Shown piece by piece: positions 51,739 to 63,442 of a stretch of 64,000 bases of DNA (positions are counted from its first letter, which is position 1; each line of letters begins with the position of its first letter). The position numbers were made by a program, and so were the translations under genes. This DNA is from Sepioteuthis lessoniana. Lineage: Eukaryota; Mollusca; Cephalopoda; Myopsida; Loliginidae. The notes below the pieces were generated by a model, which worked only from the letters and a program-made list of their open reading frames with translations, was not told the origin of the DNA and searched no databases. The DNA is taken from the NCBI GenBank assembly GCA_963585895.1, contig OY757916.1:24345016-24409015 (forward strand), in the 5' to 3' direction.

Positions 51739-52622
51739 GTTATCTTTCTTTTTTTAAACTGACTTCAGTCGTCATTTTTCTTTTCTTATTTGTTCTTATT
51801 AAATTATAACGTTTCTTTCTTTAATTCTCTTCGTGTTTTTCACTTGCTCTACTTCTCCTTTTCAATAATCTATTCTTCACTCCCAATCTATTTTATAAAT
51901 ATTTTCTTTCTTTGCTCTTTCTATATTCCCTTCCTCCTTTTACATTCTCGTCATTTTTTATTTTGTCTTCCCATTCCTACTTTTTATTTGTCATAGTTCT
52001 TCTTTACGTTCTTCTCTTAGCCACCTCTAACCAATATCTTATCCCAAGATGACTGCTCTATTTAATACCAGAATGCCCAGCGCCAATGCATTTCCTTAAA
52101 GAGCCTCACTGGCATCGTCTACAGCATTATAAGCATGAGAAGAATCACACACAAAAGAATGGACATTGATGGAACCCTCAAGTGTGGCTGGAGAAAACAT
52201 ATCAGGCCATCCAGTCTACTTAAACCAAACAAGATAATGGCACCAGAAATTCTTTAGGGCTTTATTTACTTACAAAATCATCACATTGTAAGTCAAAAGT
52301 AATAAAAGACGGCATTTTTAGATATCTGTAATGTTAGTTACTTCCCCTTAAATTTTGTCCAGTTTATTTATGTATTTTGTCTCTTTATGAATTTAGAAAC
52401 CTGAGCATCAAGCAGAATTTGTCATGGAAATACATTACTGTAGAGGACAAATAAAGCAAATAAACTTGGCATTGAGTATTTGATTAATGAGCTGATTTTG
52501 CAACAGCTCACTGGAAGATAAAAAAAAAACTAACAAAATCAAAACACACTAAAATATATCAACAGCACTTGACACAGATACAGTAAGAATGATGAACAGT
52601 TAAAACTACACTTTCTCTTTAC
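51736..52622. other. Unassigned; pyrimidine-rich to about 52010
   Basis: No gene or TE signal. Confidence 0.5.
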
Positions 52623-52625
52623 AAT

Positions 52626-53146
52626 ATGTTGCGATTACTTGTGTATAAGGTGCATTCCTAATTAGAAGTGCATATTATACACAAGAAATTTATAATTAAC
52701 ATTTTTCTGGTCACACACCTCACCATATTTTGGCTGAGGTGACCAAAAGTAAGTTATTTCAAATTAATGCATTATATACAGTTACAGAGATATATCCACT
52801 GGAATAGGTTCATTTCTAATTTTATTTCTCCTAATGTGAGTTTATTTTTGCTACTAGATTGCTGTGTTTGTGTGTGAACATGTCTGTGTATTTACCCTAA
52901 ATTCTGTGTAAATTCTATATTTCAAAACATAATGTAAACAATATGAATTTTTATTTTTAGTTAGAACAAACTGATAAAACTTTCAACAAATGTTAAATTT
53001 TGATTAAATTTAGCTGCTACAAATTCTAGAAAGTCAGTGTGTATTATACACAAACATTTTTTTTTTACCAGAATTTTGTAGTTTAAATTTAGGGGTTCAG
53101 GTTATACATGAATGTGTACTATACACAAATAAATACGGTAAGCTGC
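52626..53146 (-). mobile_element. Element E, non-autonomous DNA transposon
   Basis: Ends are inverted: ACTTGTGTATAAGGTGCATT at the left and, complemented, TTTGTGTATAGTACACATTC at the right, with more TATACACA motifs inside. About 520 bp, no frame. The right part matches 34485-34690 on the other strand. Superfamily unknown. Confidence 0.65.
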
Positions 53147-53436
53147 AATGATTTTTGCTAAAATTAGCTGGGTAATGATATTGGGGAATCTAGTGAAGAT
53201 AAAACTTATTATATCACCAGAAATTCTAGAAAAAGATAAAGTTTAGCTTGCTCTCTCAGAGTAAGATTGTAATGAGATAATCAATGAGGATAAAACTTAC
53301 TATTGATGGCCTGGAAGACTAACAAACTAGTCACTGTACGAGAGCCAGGAGCCATGAAAAAGAATGAATTTAACTGAGGTGAAAAGTCAAATAAAACAAT
53401 AAAAATAATCTTTCTAGGTGATTCTGAATATTTTAC
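53147..53436. other. Unassigned sequence
   Basis: Nothing recognised. Confidence 0.4.
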
Positions 53437-53437
53437 A

Positions 53438-53498
53438 TAGGTGAGTCAAAAGTCTTGCAATATTTGGTAAATATTACAAAATTTTTGACCCACACTAG
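53438..53498. mobile_element. Minimal element F: two ends, no middle
   Basis: GGTGAGTCAAAAGTCTTGCA and the complement of AAATTTTTGACCCACAC are F terminal repeats only ~10 bp apart. Confidence 0.7.
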
Positions 53499-53604
53499 TA
53501 AATTTAAATATTTTTTTGAAATACAACATAAAGTCAACTTTGTAGATTTTAAATTTGATAAGATGATATTCATAAAAAGATTTCATTGGAAAAGATTAGG
53601 TGGT

Positions 53605-54215
53605 TGGTTGGTTGGTTTGATTTTATGGCATATCAACCTTTGTAGGTTATTTAACGCCAAATCCATTTTTATGAAAATAGTTCTATTTCAAACAATTCAA
53701 TTTAGCATAAGTACGCACTTTAAATGTAAGTGCAGTTTAATTATGAAAAACATTTCTATTTCAAGCAATTCAGTTTAGTCAAGCAGCTCTAATTCAGCTA
53801 ATTCATTTTGTATAAGTACAGATTTTCTTTACACATTGTTAAATGTCAAAACAGTTCTATATTAAACATATCAATTTAGTGTAAGTAGAGTTTCAATGTC
53901 AAAAAACAGTACGATTTGAAATAATTCAGTTTAGCATAAGCATGCCGTTTAAATGTAAGTACGGTTTAATTGTCAAAAACATAGTTCTATTTAACCCATA
54001 GATAGGGCCCTATCAGGTGCTACCATTCCAGGCCAGAGTGGACTTGGAAGCAATGGTAATGAAGGGGTACTCCACATTCCCCAAAGCTTCAGCATCACTG
54101 TAACCTCACCATCAAATTGTTTAGTGTCATATACAGGACACTCATTGTGGGGGTCTTACACCTCTGCAGAGGTGCAGTCGGCATATTCTACAACCCCAGC
54201 TGACTGGGCAAAGAA
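53605..54215 (+). mobile_element. Element D copy
   Basis: GGTTGGTTGGTTGGTTTGAT, TATGGCATATCAACCTTTGT left end; subterminal repeats; inner block to AACCCCAGCTGACTGGGCAA. Right terminal repeat absent. Confidence 0.85.
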
Positions 54216-55765
54216 AAAGATTAAAATATAGTCTGATTTTTATATTTTGACCTTTGATAAGCCAGTTAGTTCGTGAATTTAATAGCAAGATGTGCAACTG
54301 TGTCATAAGGTAAACAAGCAACTGCAAAAATGCCACATGAATTGCATAACATGAGTGTGTATAATGACCGAGGTTTTCAACCCCAGTGGTCAGTCAGTCA
54401 GCAGTCAGCAGACTGAGACTAAGCAGTGAGACTAGATGTCACTCCATTTAGGGTGCTAACCTGGGGAGTTCAGATGGCTCTGGGTTGAGAGGCAGCCTTG
54501 TATCAGTCTCCCGTGAAAGAAGCATGAAGAAGTAAGTCTCTCTGAAGATATATCTCAACTTAGAGTTTCCCTTGCAGTACCTGACTGGCTCTCTCTCTCT
54601 TTCTCTCATGGTCTCATTTTGACCCTTCATCATTAACAAGAGAGAGTATAGTTTCATATATAAATGTTATTGTCTTTCCTTCTACCACTATATAACATTT
54701 ATCATTGATTTGGTTCTGTTATGGTGCATAAACAATTATGAAAATGAAGGTTTAATAAACCATATAACTAGAATTAAAATTGCATAAATGTATACAAGTA
54801 GTGAACTTATTTTTTTAATGGAACATATTAATTTTGTAGTTTATAATCTAGGCATGTGCCATCTCAATGACTTAAAAGATCAATTGTCAATAGGGACTGA
54901 TGATGAGTTAGAGTCAACGGAATCCATGTTGTTAGCACACCATGAATATGATGATGATGATGATGATGATGATATATTCATTGTTTTGGTAACAGAATTT
55001 CAATGTTGAAGAGTTTGGCAATAAATAATCTTGAATAATATCTGTTTTTATAGTATAATAATCCCTTAAAAATTTTTTAAAATCCTGATATCTTTGGCTT
55101 AGAAGAATATAAACTTTTTATAAAAAAAATATCATCACATGTATACTCATTCATTGGTGATACACTATATATATATATATGTATATTGTCATCCACAGAC
55201 AGACTGTTTTGTTGTATCACAACTCTTCAGTGTGGCTAGACATCAGTAGCTCAAGGCGGAAAGCAGTAGTACTAACTTGCTCATAAGATTGGATAAGAAA
55301 GTTAATACCTTTCACAAGGGTATAAGTCAGAAAGTTGATATAATGGTTTGTTGAATTGATGGAGGTTGTTAGGATTTATGGCAAGAACAGCCTATTTTAA
55401 AAAACATGCTCAATTTTAAATATATGATTGATTAATTTTAATGAGATGTTAGCCAGAATTGGAGCTCCTCTATTGGATGCCTTTTAGTGTTATACCCAGG
55501 ATACCCCATTTTTTTAGTTGGAAGTGCAAGTGTTACAGTCAGACATGGTGACATTACCACTAGAGTCATCCAAAGCATGGGCACATAATTATTATTTCTT
55601 TAATGAATATTGAATAGATGTGATATCATGGATATCACATATGTCATGATATCATATTATATCATTGATAGCATTGCTAGTTGATTAGTATTTATTTACT
55701 GAAACTTGTTTTTTTTTGGCTTGAGAAAAAACAAAGTCGGGTTCATTTTATTCGTGTGGTATGTT
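54216..55765. other. Unassigned sequence
   Basis: Includes CAGTCAGTCAGCAGTCAGCA (54393), a short CT run (54591), (GAT)n at 54949-54972 and (TA)n at 55166-55182. The frame at 54788-55009 ends in the GAT run and is not convincing. A decayed SINE-C-like core may lie at 55225-55345. Confidence 0.5.
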
Positions 55766-56002
55766 ATAAATGAATCATGATAGAATATTTACTGATTCTG
55801 TTTTAATGATTGTTTTCTCAATTTTGTTTCTTTTCAGAAGAGTCAGCTTTACGGCAACAATATTTCTTATTGCCATTTTTCTTGTCTCTTGTATACCAGA
55901 AATTAATGTACTTCTTAAACTGCAGAATAATGATTACAAAAAAAATGATTTCCCAGGTTGAATCATTTCTTTGCCTGGATAAACAGAGGACACCTGAGTC
56001 AT

Positions 56003-56233
56003 GGTATTGTTTCAGCATTTCTATATAGAAGCCATTGTAGTATTTTTTTTTTTCACTTGGTCACTTTGACTTTGGAAGAGCTGCAGTTTGTAAGTAATGA
56101 TTTTTCCCCAAATTTTCAATTTTGGTTGGGAATTGGAAATGTCTATCTTATATTCCTTATAAATTTCTGCGGGCTGAGTTGGTAGCAAAAATGAACATAC
56201 TCCAAAGGGTTGTCAGATATTAATGGCCTCCTG
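56003..56233 (+). repeat. Dispersed repeat, copy 2
   Basis: Inverted copy of 43364-43602; ends TTAATGGCCTCCTG. Confidence 0.8.
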
Positions 56234-56266
56234 GGACCTTTAAACAAACATCCTATTGTTTGAAAT

Positions 56267-56608
56267 TTTTTCTACCTATCTTTCAATGCTGGTTGGCCAA
56301 CCAACCGGCATTGAAAGTGTTGTGATGCTGACAAAAGAAAGACACAGGGAACGCAAAAAGATTGATAGAAAAACACATATTCAAGTAAGAGAAACAAGAT
56401 ACAAGTGAACCTGGTTAAACAGTAGTTAGTTGATAGGAAGCTCAGAGTCCAGTGGGTTAGTGACTATCCGTCCACTCTGCAGATGGTATCACTCGTGATT
56501 GTGCCATGCTTCTTTGGTTAACTCCGTCTAACGCTCTCATTGATGAGTATTTATGGAGGAGGGCGAGTCCCTTATGTAGGGAATACAACAAAAAGATAGG
56601 TAGAAAAA
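56267..56608. mobile_element. MITE-like element with 17-bp perfect inverted ends
   Basis: TTTTTCTACCTATCTTT at 56267-56283 and its exact complement at 56592-56608. Just inside the left end is a near-perfect palindrome (56280-56317; CTTTCAATGC.GGTTGG / CCAACC...GCATTGAAAG). About 340 bp, no frame. No second copy in the window. Confidence 0.65.
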
Positions 56609-56635
56609 TGGTTTTATGGTTTTAGAAAATAAGTA

Positions 56636-57122
56636 TTTTATGGCATATCAATCTTTGTAGGTTATTCAATGCCAAATCAGCCCAATTGTCTGGGGCTGTA
56701 GAATATACCAACTGCATCTCTGCAGAGGTATAAGACCCCACCTAACGAATGTCTTATTTATGACATTAAACCATCTGTTAGCAAGGCTCCAGCCTTAGAG
56801 ATTTGGGGGAATGTGGAGTACCTCTTTCATTGCTATTGCTCACTGGTTCACTCTGATCCATTTTGGTAGCACCTGATAGGGTCCTATTTATGGGTCAAAT
56901 AGAATAAACTGTGAGCAAACAACTGACCAATGTTAAATTATGACTGTTATATAGCAATACTTGAAACCATTTAACTGTGCGCAAAAAAGAACTCAGGCAT
57001 GTTTAAGAATGTTATCAACAAAATGTGTTCACAAGTCATATATTTAATATATGTATAAGGAGGATTTAGCATTGAATAACCAAACAATGGTTGATATGCC
57101 ATAAAACCCGACCAAACCAATG
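56636..57122 (-). mobile_element. Element D, complete copy with inverted ends
   Basis: Left TTATGGCATATCAATCTTTG ... CAATGCCAAATC; right GGATTTAGCATTGAATAACC ... GTTGATATGCCATAAAACC. 487 bp, practically the same length as the copy at 42517-43002. Confidence 0.85.
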
Positions 57123-57197
57123 CCAAATCCAGTTAATACATATATTTTATATATATATCAAATATACCAAATTTGTAAAGGAATAATTGGTAGGTAA

Positions 57198-57545
57198 CAT
57201 TTTTAAACAAGCTAGAGTTTATTTGTTTGCACACAGTTAAATGATTTCAAGTATTACTAACATTAATAGTAAAAGAAAAGTTGGTGACCGTAGTTTTCAA
57301 TAGCTACTACACTGAGGTGTAGGGGAGGTTACTACTCCTTTCCTTGGATTGCTCCACTTTACCCTTTTTACTTTTTTAAACAAGCCAGCATTCATTTGTT
57401 TGCACACAGTTAAATGGTTTCAAGTATTATTAACATTAATAATAAAATTGAAGTTGGTGACAATAGTTTTCAATTGCTACTACACTGAGGTGTAGGGGAG
57501 GGCGCTACTCCTTTCCTTGGATTGCTCCACTTTACCCTTGATATG
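57198..57545 (-). repeat. 174-bp tandem duplication (D fragment plus SINE-A part)
   Basis: TTAAACAAGC.AG...TTTGTTTGCACACAGTTAAA, then TTGGTGAC..TAGTTTTCAA and the SINE-A 3' part, occurs twice at 174-bp spacing (about 90% identical). Confidence 0.85.
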
Positions 57546-57662
57546 TACCTTATATTGCTGAATGTTAAGCAAGGAGGTATCAAGTACCATTTTTAAAGTT
57601 TTGGTGTGACTCGACCTGGGATTGAACGCAGGTCTCCCTGACCATTGGTGAACACTCTAATT
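57270..57662 (-). mobile_element. SINE-A copy, 3' part duplicated
   Basis: Antisense; second duplicate continues to the head complement (GGGATTGAACGCAGGTCTCC, CTGACCATTGGTGAACACTC). Confidence 0.8.
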
Positions 57663-58238
57663 CTATTCAACATCAGTTATTTGTTTGCACATTGCTGAAT
57701 AGCTGACACTTATTTACTAACTTGATGTAAACTAGAAAAAACATCTAATCATTTTCAGGTTGTGGGATCACTCTTAGGTTGTTTTTTTTTTTGTATTTTT
57801 ACTCATTTTTAGAATGTACAAATACTTGAATAAAAATAAACACTGAAGAAATGAATTTATTCATTTTCTTTTCTTCGTCTCATGATACAAAAGTGAATTA
57901 TACACAAGAGAGAATAGAGTGAAGAATGATCAAAAACAGAAGGAAGATGATTCATGGGTAAATGAAATTTTGAGATAAAAGACGTGAGGGTCATTGACAG
58001 TGAGATTGATTAAGAAGCACTGATGAAAGTTGATCTTGTGTAGCTTGTTAGATTATTATGTAAGTTATGTCTTATCAACTTACTATATAAGTTCATGTCA
58101 AGCCATGCTGAAAGCACTTGTTGCCACAAGATCATCAAAGTTAAGCAACAAAATAATGTTCAGGATTTAGATGAGTGACCTCTTAGAAAGAGTAACTTCA
58201 CCCTTTGGCAGGCCGAGCATTTTTTTAAAAATCAGGTG
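57663..58238. other. Unassigned sequence
   Basis: Nothing recognised. Confidence 0.4.
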
Positions 58239-58239
58239 T

Positions 58240-58495
58240 AAGTAAATTAGCTGACTGTAGTCAAGGGTGATCTGAAGGCTCCCTTTTCAATAGCTACTAC
58301 ATCAAAGTGTAGAGGAAGGCACAACTCCTTTCCATGGATTGCTCCACTTATCCTTGATCTGTACCTTATAATGCTGAGTATTAAACATGGAAGTTCCAAA
58401 TACCATTTTTTTGAGTCTTTGGCATGACTCTACCTGGGACTGAACTCTGGTCTTCTGGACCATTGACAAAAACTTAAAACATTTTTCCAATGAGT
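58240..58495 (-). mobile_element. SINE-A copy
   Basis: Antisense; AGCTGACTGTAGTCAAGGGT to CTACCTGGGACTGAACTCTG. Confidence 0.8.
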
Positions 58496-58602
58496 CAGTA
58501 ATAAACCAAGATGAATTCTATTCATAAAATTTGCAAAATAGAGTTTATGTTCAAACAGATCAAGTAATCATATACAAAAGAACTATCAAAATGATAATTT
58601 TG

Positions 58603-58835
58603 TTTAATTTTAATGGCATATCAACCCTTGTGGGTTATTCAAGGCCAACTACATCTTTTTATTTGAACAGTAGTGGTACTATTTAACCAATAGGGGAATA
58701 AGGATGTCCATAGCTTTCCCGAGGGTATTAATCTAAAAGTGAATGTTATAGTTGGAGCAGAATTTGAACTTGCTTACTTCAATGTTACTGTCCGGCATGT
58801 TAGCCACTATACCTCAGGAACTTCTTCAATGAAGA
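58603..58835 (-). mobile_element. SINE-C copy
   Basis: Antisense; tail TTTTAATGGCATATCAACCC, core and head complement (GTCCGGCATGTTAGCCACTA). Confidence 0.75.
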
Positions 58836-59230
58836 GAAAGGAAAGAGAAAATTGGTAAAAAGAAAAGAAGAGGGAAAATCATAGAAAGAGGAAAGGAGAA
58901 AATGATTACTTAACAGAAGTAAAAACGAAGTAAAAGAATGAAAAAAATAGGAAAGGGCAGAAACCAAGAAGACAAAAAAAAAAAAAAAAATAGAAACTGA
59001 CTGGAAATATCAGGAAGAAAAAGAAGAAAACAAAATTCTGAAAGAGGAAGTCAGGTGTGCACATCTGCACAAGTTGCTACAATTTGCCATTTTTGCACAA
59101 GAGACTTGACATTTTCTGTGTGCATGAAGAGATACCAAACAAAATGTGTAATGGGTTGATTTGTACTCAGTACTTAAAAGCAATAATCTGGCATATAGGA
59201 AATTCCAAAATCTATTGCCAGCTCTAAGCA

Positions 59231-59266
<36 letters not shown>

Positions 59267-59845
59267 ACTTTTTGGCAACTACACAGACATTAGCCAGGGA
59301 ATTTGGACATCACAAGTAAACATAAGTGGATATAGTTCTTATCAAGAAACCTGAAAAAAGAGCATAACAAAAAAATCCAAAGAAATCCAGAAAATGGCAG
59401 CACCTGGTCATTCTTTATCTTTCTTGTCCCATTTTTATCTATTTTTATTTTTTGTTCCGTGTATTTATTGGAAGAAGGTAGGTCAAAGGAACATAAGTCA
59501 GCTGTCATTTTTAGGGGATATATACTCACAGAATAAGTTTCATAACATGTTGCCTTCAGATAAAACATTAACCTTGATCAAAATGTTAAGCACAAAACTC
59601 TAGAGTTAAATTATGACTAGACATGTAAGCTGATATTTTCTAAGCTTTACAGTCGCTCAATGTAAGGCATTTCCTTTTAGCTGCTCATTGAACAAATCAA
59701 TCTTAATGTATAAAAAAATCACAAAAAGGCACCACTGTGGTATAATCTTGTGTAAAGATTGTTTTGCAAAATATCATAATCAAAAATAAATACTGTATTG
59801 TTTTCATACTATTGTATGATGGCATACAATTCCTTATCAAATAAT
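58836..59845. other. Unassigned; purine-rich 58840-59040
   Basis: A long GA/A-rich stretch then (CT)n at 59232-59264. No gene signal. Confidence 0.5.
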
Positions 59846-59846
59846 C

Positions 59847-60080
59847 AGGGGTAATCCTTATAATACAGAGGCTAACCTATTGGACTGTAAGAGTTTGGTT
59901 TTCAGTTGTGTTATTAAACTAACTTTTAAATTAATACCCTTGGAAAAGCTATGAACACCATCATTCGTCTTAGCAATGGGTTAAATAGTTACTGTCAAAG
60001 AAGCTGTCATGAGGATAGCTTTGGCATTAAATAACCTGTGAACGTTTTTATGCCATTAAGCAAAGAAACCATTGTTGGTT
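59847..60080 (+). mobile_element. SINE-C copy
   Basis: Decayed head ATAATACAGAGGCTAACCTA; core AATACCCTTGGAAAAGCTAT; tail GCATTAAATAACCTGTGAAC, ATGCCATTAAGC. Immediately followed by a D foldback. Confidence 0.75.
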
Positions 60081-61245
60081 AGTTGGTTGGTTGGTTGGTT
60101 GGTTGGTCGGTTATTTTTTTTAATGGCATATCAACCCTTTTTGGATCATTTAACACCAAATTAAATTTTAAACAATTCAGCTTAGTATAAGTGTAGTTTT
60201 TGTTTACAAACAGTTAAAGATAAAACAGTTCTATTTCAAACAATTCAGTTTAGCAGAATTACACAGTTTAAATGTTAAAAACTTTCAGTTTAGTTCAATT
60301 TGACCCATAGATAGGACCCTATCAAGTGCTGCCGCTCCAGGCTAGAGTGGACCTGGGAGCGATGGCAATGAAGGGTTTCTCCACATTTCCCAAAACTCAA
60401 GCATTACTGGAGCCTCACCATCAGATTGTTTAGTATCATCTCCAGGACACTCATTGGAGTGGGGTCTTACTCCTCAGCAAAGAAGCAGTCAGTTTATTCT
60501 ACAGTCCCAGCCGACTGGCCTAAAAGAAACCAAACCAAACCAAAACTTCTCTTCATTCCGCTAATGTCTTCTTCTTCACTTCCTTTTTTTTTGGCTTCTC
60601 CTTTTCTCTTTATCAATTTCCTCTTTCTTCATTACTCTATTTTTTCTTCATTTCCTTCTCATATTTACTTCTTTCTTCTCTTGCCCAGTCGGCTGGGGTT
60701 GAAGAATACACTGACTGCACCTCTGCAGAGGGGTAAAACCCCCACCCAATGAGTGTCCTGGATATGACACTAAACGATCTGATGGTGAGGTTCCTGCAGT
60801 GCTGGAGCTTTGGGGAATGCAGAGTACCCCTTCATTGCCATTGCTCCCAGGTCCACTCTGGCCAGGAGTGGTAGCACCTAATAGGGCCCTATCTATGGGT
60901 TAAATAGAACTAACTGCATACTTATGCTAAACTGAATTGTTTGAAATAGAAATGTTTTTGACAATTAAACCGTACTTACATTTAAACTGCGTGCTTACGC
61001 TTAACTGAATTATTTGAAATAAAACTGTTTTCAACATTAAAACTGTATTTACACTTAACTGAATTGTTACATATAACTGCATATAGCTTGAAATAGAAAT
61101 GTTTTTGACAATTAAATTGTGTACTTATGCTAAACTGAATTGTTTTAAATAGAACAGATTATTTATATAAAAATGGATTTGGCGTTAAATAACCTACAAA
61201 GGTTGATATGCCATAAGACCCAATGAACCAACCAACCAACTTCTT
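60074..61245. mobile_element. Foldback element D, ~1.17 kb
   Basis: Left arm forward: (GGTT)n, TAATGGCATATCAACCC, subterminal repeats, inner block ending CCAGCCGACTGGCC at ~60520. Right arm reverse: TTGCCCAGTCGGCTGGGG at ~60683 through the inner block to GATATGCCATAAGACCC, (AACC)n. The ~160-bp loop is CT-rich and unrelated. Confidence 0.85.
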
Positions 61246-61259
61246 TCTTTTCCATTTAT

Positions 61260-61470
61260 TTCTCTGCCTTGTCGGTGGGGTTTAGAAAATGCTGTCTGTA
61301 TCCCTAAGCAAAAAAAAATTACCCTAAATAGAATCTAATTTTAAGCCTCTGTTTTTTGAGATCCAGGGAGTGTGTAGTACCCCTTTATTGCCATTACTCC
61401 CAGTTCGACTCAGAGCCAAATTCCATGTATGGGTCAAATCAATCTGTTTAAAAATTAATTGTATTTTGTA
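61260..61470 (-). mobile_element. Element D inner fragment
   Basis: GGGAGTGTGTAGTACCCCTT, TATTGCCATTACTCCCAG, CATGTATGGGTCAAAT; strongly decayed. Confidence 0.5.
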
Positions 61471-61895
61471 AGGCCATGTGCAAAAAAAACAAATTTTTTT
61501 GCTATTGTGCAATGATAAATGATTTAGTTTCTCTTTCACTTTTAAAACATCCTGACAATACTCTTTGGGAATCACCATCAACTGCCTCATTTCTTTAATC
61601 TTCTTCATGGTTTGGAACCTTCTCCATTTCAATGGTAATTTTACTTTTGGTAATTGGGGGAAATTTCAGAAAATCAAAATCTACACTGTAGGGATACTGA
61701 CAAATCTTGGGAAATGCAATATTTTACCAAAAATTTCGGCACAAGAATAAAAATCGCTCAATGACATTTCCCTACAGACTGAGCAACCCAATGGAGTAAT
61801 ATCTGCTAATAGATGCATAGTAGTATTCTCTGATTATTTTTTGAATTGCAACAAGGCCGCTCAGTGAATTCCTAAGATGTCATAATACTAATTCT
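61471..61895. other. Unassigned sequence
   Basis: Nothing recognised. Confidence 0.4.
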
Positions 61896-61897
61896 TA

Positions 61898-62168
61898 CGG
61901 TTGTCATGGTACAATGGTTATCGCTGAGCACGAGTTCAAATCCTGGATAAGGCTGTGTGCATTTCACTTAGCACTAATACCCTTGGAAAGAGTATGAACT
62001 TACCTATTCTCCTACCAGCTATGGGGAAATAGTTGGGAAGACTGGGCTCTTTAACCATGATATGGTGACTAATCCAGGAGAAGCAAAATGCTGAATTCAA
62101 CCCTTCTGTTCTTCTCTCAAAAAATGACTTAGTGTTGCTTCCACCTCATAGTGATTGGGTAAGTATAA
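61898..62168 (+). mobile_element. SINE-B copy, diverged
   Basis: GTCATGGTACAATGGTTATC head, CACGAGTTCAAATCCTGG B-box, core; tandem with the next SINE-B. Part of the head is deleted between GTTATCG and the B-box. Confidence 0.8.
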
Positions 62169-62177
62169 ACTAAATCA

Positions 62178-62450
62178 TAATCGTCGTAGGAAATGAACAC
62201 GGCGACACGAGTTCAAATCCTGGACGAGGCTGATTGCATTTCACATAGCACTAATACCCTTGGGAAAGGTATGAATCCAATTATTCTCCCTCCAGCTATG
62301 GGTAAATAGTAGGACAGACTAGGTTCTTTAGCCTTGGTGAGGCAACTAGTCTAGGAGAAGGAAAACTCTGAATTCAAACCTGTTAAACTCCGCTTAAAAA
62401 ATGACCTTGTGTCATATCCTGCCTGAGCGGAGGGGTTGGTAAATATGATA
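62178..62450 (+). mobile_element. SINE-B copy, 5'-truncated
   Basis: Starts ATCGTCGTAGGAAATGAACA and ends GCGGAGGGGTTGGTAAATAT, ATGATAAACTAAATCATAAT. The preceding ATAAACTAAATCATAATC (62166-62183) recurs at 62447-62464, a ~17-bp flanking repeat that may be the target duplication. Confidence 0.85.
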
Positions 62451-62499
62451 AACTAAATCATAATCCTCTCCGGTAAACAACAACAAAAACAGCAACAAA

Positions 62500-63085
62500 A
62501 GCTCCAAATGCTTTTGGCTGGGTCATGAAGATTATAAACCACTCTAGACAGTGAGATACTGAGCTTGTTTAATATTGACTGAGTGCTACCGGACATTGGC
62601 ATAATGGTTAGAGTGTTCACCAATGGCCGGGAGACCTGAGTTCAGTCCCAGGTTGAGTCATACCAAAGACTCAAAAAATGGTACTTGATGCTTCTTGGCA
62701 TAACACTCAGCATTATAAGGTACAGATCAAGGATAAAGTGGAGCAATGGAGTAGCACCTTTTCTTCACCTTGGTGCAGTAGGTATCAAAAAGGGAGCCTT
62801 CAGGTCACCCTTGATTACAGTCACCAACTTTACTTACTTGCTACTTATAAGATTTACCTCTATGCCTTGGAGCACGCTTTAGAATCTATTGATTTAAGCC
62901 CCCCTCCTCTTGCCCAATTGTCAAGTTTCTTACAACCCAAGTGAAATTTCTTGAAGCATCTGCTTAATATTATCAACTGAACCTTTACCTTTCCCACAAC
63001 AAATGTTTTTGGTTGCTTTTCTGGTGTTTTGGCTCATGTCATACTTGTAAATCATAAGATCTCAAATTACATGTTCTTCTAAGCA
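62500..63085 (+). mobile_element. Element F copy split by SINE-A
   Basis: AAATGCTTTTGGCTGGGTCA ... ACTCTAGACAGTGAGATACT; resumes at ~62836 GCCTTGGAGCACGC, AGTGAAATTTCTTGAAGCAT to ~63085. Confidence 0.6.
62588..62835 (+). mobile_element. SINE-A copy nested in element F
   Basis: ACCGGACATTGGCATAATGG, GTTAGAGTGTTCACC head; GAGTTCAGTCCC B-box; tail GATTACAGTCACCAACTTTA. Confidence 0.85.
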
Positions 63086-63094
63086 GCTCTCAAT

Positions 63095-63442
63095 GTTTTG
63101 GTTTGGTTTGGTATCAAGGCATATCAAACATTGTGATTATTCAATGCCAAATCCTCTGTATACATATATTAAATATATAATTTGTTTCGGTTGGGTTTTA
63201 TGGCATATCAACCATTGTAAGTTATTTAATGCCAATATTCTTAATACATATATATTAAATGTATATGATTTGGTTTGGTTGGATTTGGTTTGGTTTTATG
63301 GCATATCAACCATTGTAGGTTATTTAATGCCAAATCCTCTTTACACATATATATATATTCAACATATAAGATTTGGTTTGGTTGGGTTTTATGACATATC
63401 AACCATTGTAGGTTATTTAAGGCTAAATCCTCTTTATACATA
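63095..63442 (+). repeat. Four tandem D end-modules
   Basis: GGTTTGGTTGG...GGCATATCAACCATTGTAGG...AATGCCAAATCCTCTTTA and ATACATATAT recurs with CATATC at 63120, 63204, 63302 and 63395 (84-98 bp spacing). Only the D terminal module is amplified. Confidence 0.85.

Noticed and set aside
54788-55009. 73-codon ORF ending in poly-Asp
   Set aside because: The acidic end is (GAT)n, and no family match is evident.
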